Assembly: GCA_028875955.1 (NCBI GenBank)
Contig: JAGWTX010000135.1
Span: forward strand, 1 to 6,786
Reading direction: 5' to 3'
Length of the DNA stretch: 6,786 nucleotides
From: Bacteroidota bacterium
GTDB lineage: Bacteria > Bacteroidota > Bacteroidia > Chitinophagales > Chitinophagaceae
Made by a program: the position numbers and the translations under genes. The notes under the pieces were generated by a model that did no database searches, was not told the DNA's origin, and saw only the letters and a list, made by a program, of their open reading frames with translations. Within the stretch, counting starts at the first letter, position 1. Each line of letters opens with the position of its first letter. Shown one piece after another: positions 6,262 through 6,786 of the stretch.

Positions 6262-6786
6262 GTGAATAGTTTTGGCCGAATATTCCGTTTGCACATTTTT
6301 GGAGAATCCCATGGGGAAAGTGTAGGGTTTACCCTGGATGGCTGTCCTGCAGGTCTCAGTTTAGACACTGCCGATTTTCTGACAGATATCGAAAGAAGAA
6401 AAGGGGGTACCCAAAAAGGCACCACACCCAGAAAGGAAGACGATCTCCCCATCTGCAAAAGCGGCTTATTCAATGGACATACAACCGGTGCACCCCTGAC
6501 TTTCCTTTTCGAAAACAACAATACCCGTAGTGCCGATTATGAAAAACTGCGGGCTGTCCCCCGTCCAGGACATGCAGATTTTACGGCTGGCGTGAAATTC
6601 GGCGGTTTTGAAGATTACCGCGGAGGTGGGCATTTCAGTGGCAGATTAACCGTATGCCTGGTGGCTGCCGGAGTGATTGCAAAAAAACTGCTTTCCCAAT
6701 GTCAGGTGAAAGCCGAAATCCTGGAGATCGGTGGAGAAACCGATTTGGAAAAAGGGCTCAACAAAGCCATCGAAGCCAAAGACAGT
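6262..6786 (+). CDS. aroC: Chorismate synthase, GTG start, 3'-truncated by the window edge
   Basis: The first 175 codons of the enzyme that removes phosphate from EPSP to give chorismate, the last common aromatic precursor, using reduced FMN. The start is a GTG giving MNSFGRIFRLHIFGESHG, the expected chorismate synthase N-terminus; the preceding in-frame codons are ATT and ATC, and no in-frame ATG fits. Landmarks are GESHG (14-18, His17), the RRKGGTQKGTTPRKE segment (45-59), GHTTGAPL (72-79), NNNTRSADY (85-93), PRPGHAD (100-106, His104) and DYRGGGHFSGRLT (118-130). His17 and His104 are the two invariant catalytic histidines of the family. The GGGHFSGRLT version replaces the GGGRSSARET of E. 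coli, a difference also known in other lineages. The gene begins 11 bases after aroA in an A/T-rich context with no Shine-Dalgarno sequence, so it is probably co-transcribed and perhaps translationally coupled. Roughly half of the protein lies beyond the window. Confidence 0.95.
   Translation, partial: MNSFGRIFRLHIFGESHGESVGFTLDGCPAGLSLDTADFLTDIERRKGGTQKGTTPRKEDDLPICKSGLFNGHTTGAPLTFLFENNNTRSADYEKLRAVPRPGHADFTAGVKFGGFEDYRGGGHFSGRLTVCLVAAGVIAKKLLSQCQVKAEILEIGGETDLEKGLNKAIEAKDS

Noticed and set aside
1..6786. Possible new defence, mobile or RNA-based system
   Set aside because: Apart from short gaps, every part of the window belongs to a well-known housekeeping gene with intact key motifs. No direct repeats, transposase, tRNA-like fold, CRISPR spacing or unexplained large frame was seen on either strand.

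Overview
The window is a stretch of bacterial chromosome carrying aromatic amino acid biosynthesis genes, all on the + strand and tightly packed. Three features point to the phylum Bacteroidota, possibly Chitinophagales. First, there is a type I-beta DAHP synthase with a chorismate mutase fused at its C-terminus. Second, there are no Shine-Dalgarno sequences before the starts, and the leaders are A/T-rich. Third, the one convincing promoter element is TACCTTTG, which fits the Bacteroidota -7 consensus TAnnTTTG. The family-level placement is only an impression.

Layout: 1-801 is tyrA (prephenate dehydrogenase, start outside the window). 802-980 is a non-coding gap with a short inverted repeat and the promoter element. 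981-2687 is a DEAD-box RNA helicase with a DbpA-type RNA-binding domain. 2720-3805 is the DAHP synthase/chorismate mutase fusion. 3904-4923 is aroB (3-dehydroquinate synthase). 4976-6250 is aroA (EPSP synthase). From 6262 to the window end is aroC (chorismate synthase), which starts with GTG and is cut off at 175 codons. The gaps between genes are 179, 32, 98, 52 and 11 bases.

The encoded enzymes cover steps 1 (DAHP synthase), 2 (AroB), 6 (AroA) and 7 (AroC) of the shikimate pathway. They also cover the chorismate-to-prephenate step (mutase domain) and the prephenate-to-hydroxyphenylpyruvate step (TyrA) toward tyrosine. Genes for steps 3-5 (dehydroquinase, shikimate dehydrogenase, shikimate kinase) and prephenate dehydratase are not in the window. 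The helicase is the only gene unrelated to the pathway. It has its own promoter element and sits 32 bases before the DAHP synthase gene, so its transcript may run on into the aro genes.

I looked for mobile elements, CRISPR arrays, RNA genes, toxin-antitoxin or defence genes and saw none. The window looks like conserved housekeeping DNA. The points worth a second look are details of gene order, domain architecture, active-site substitutions and start sites. I do not see an undescribed system here.
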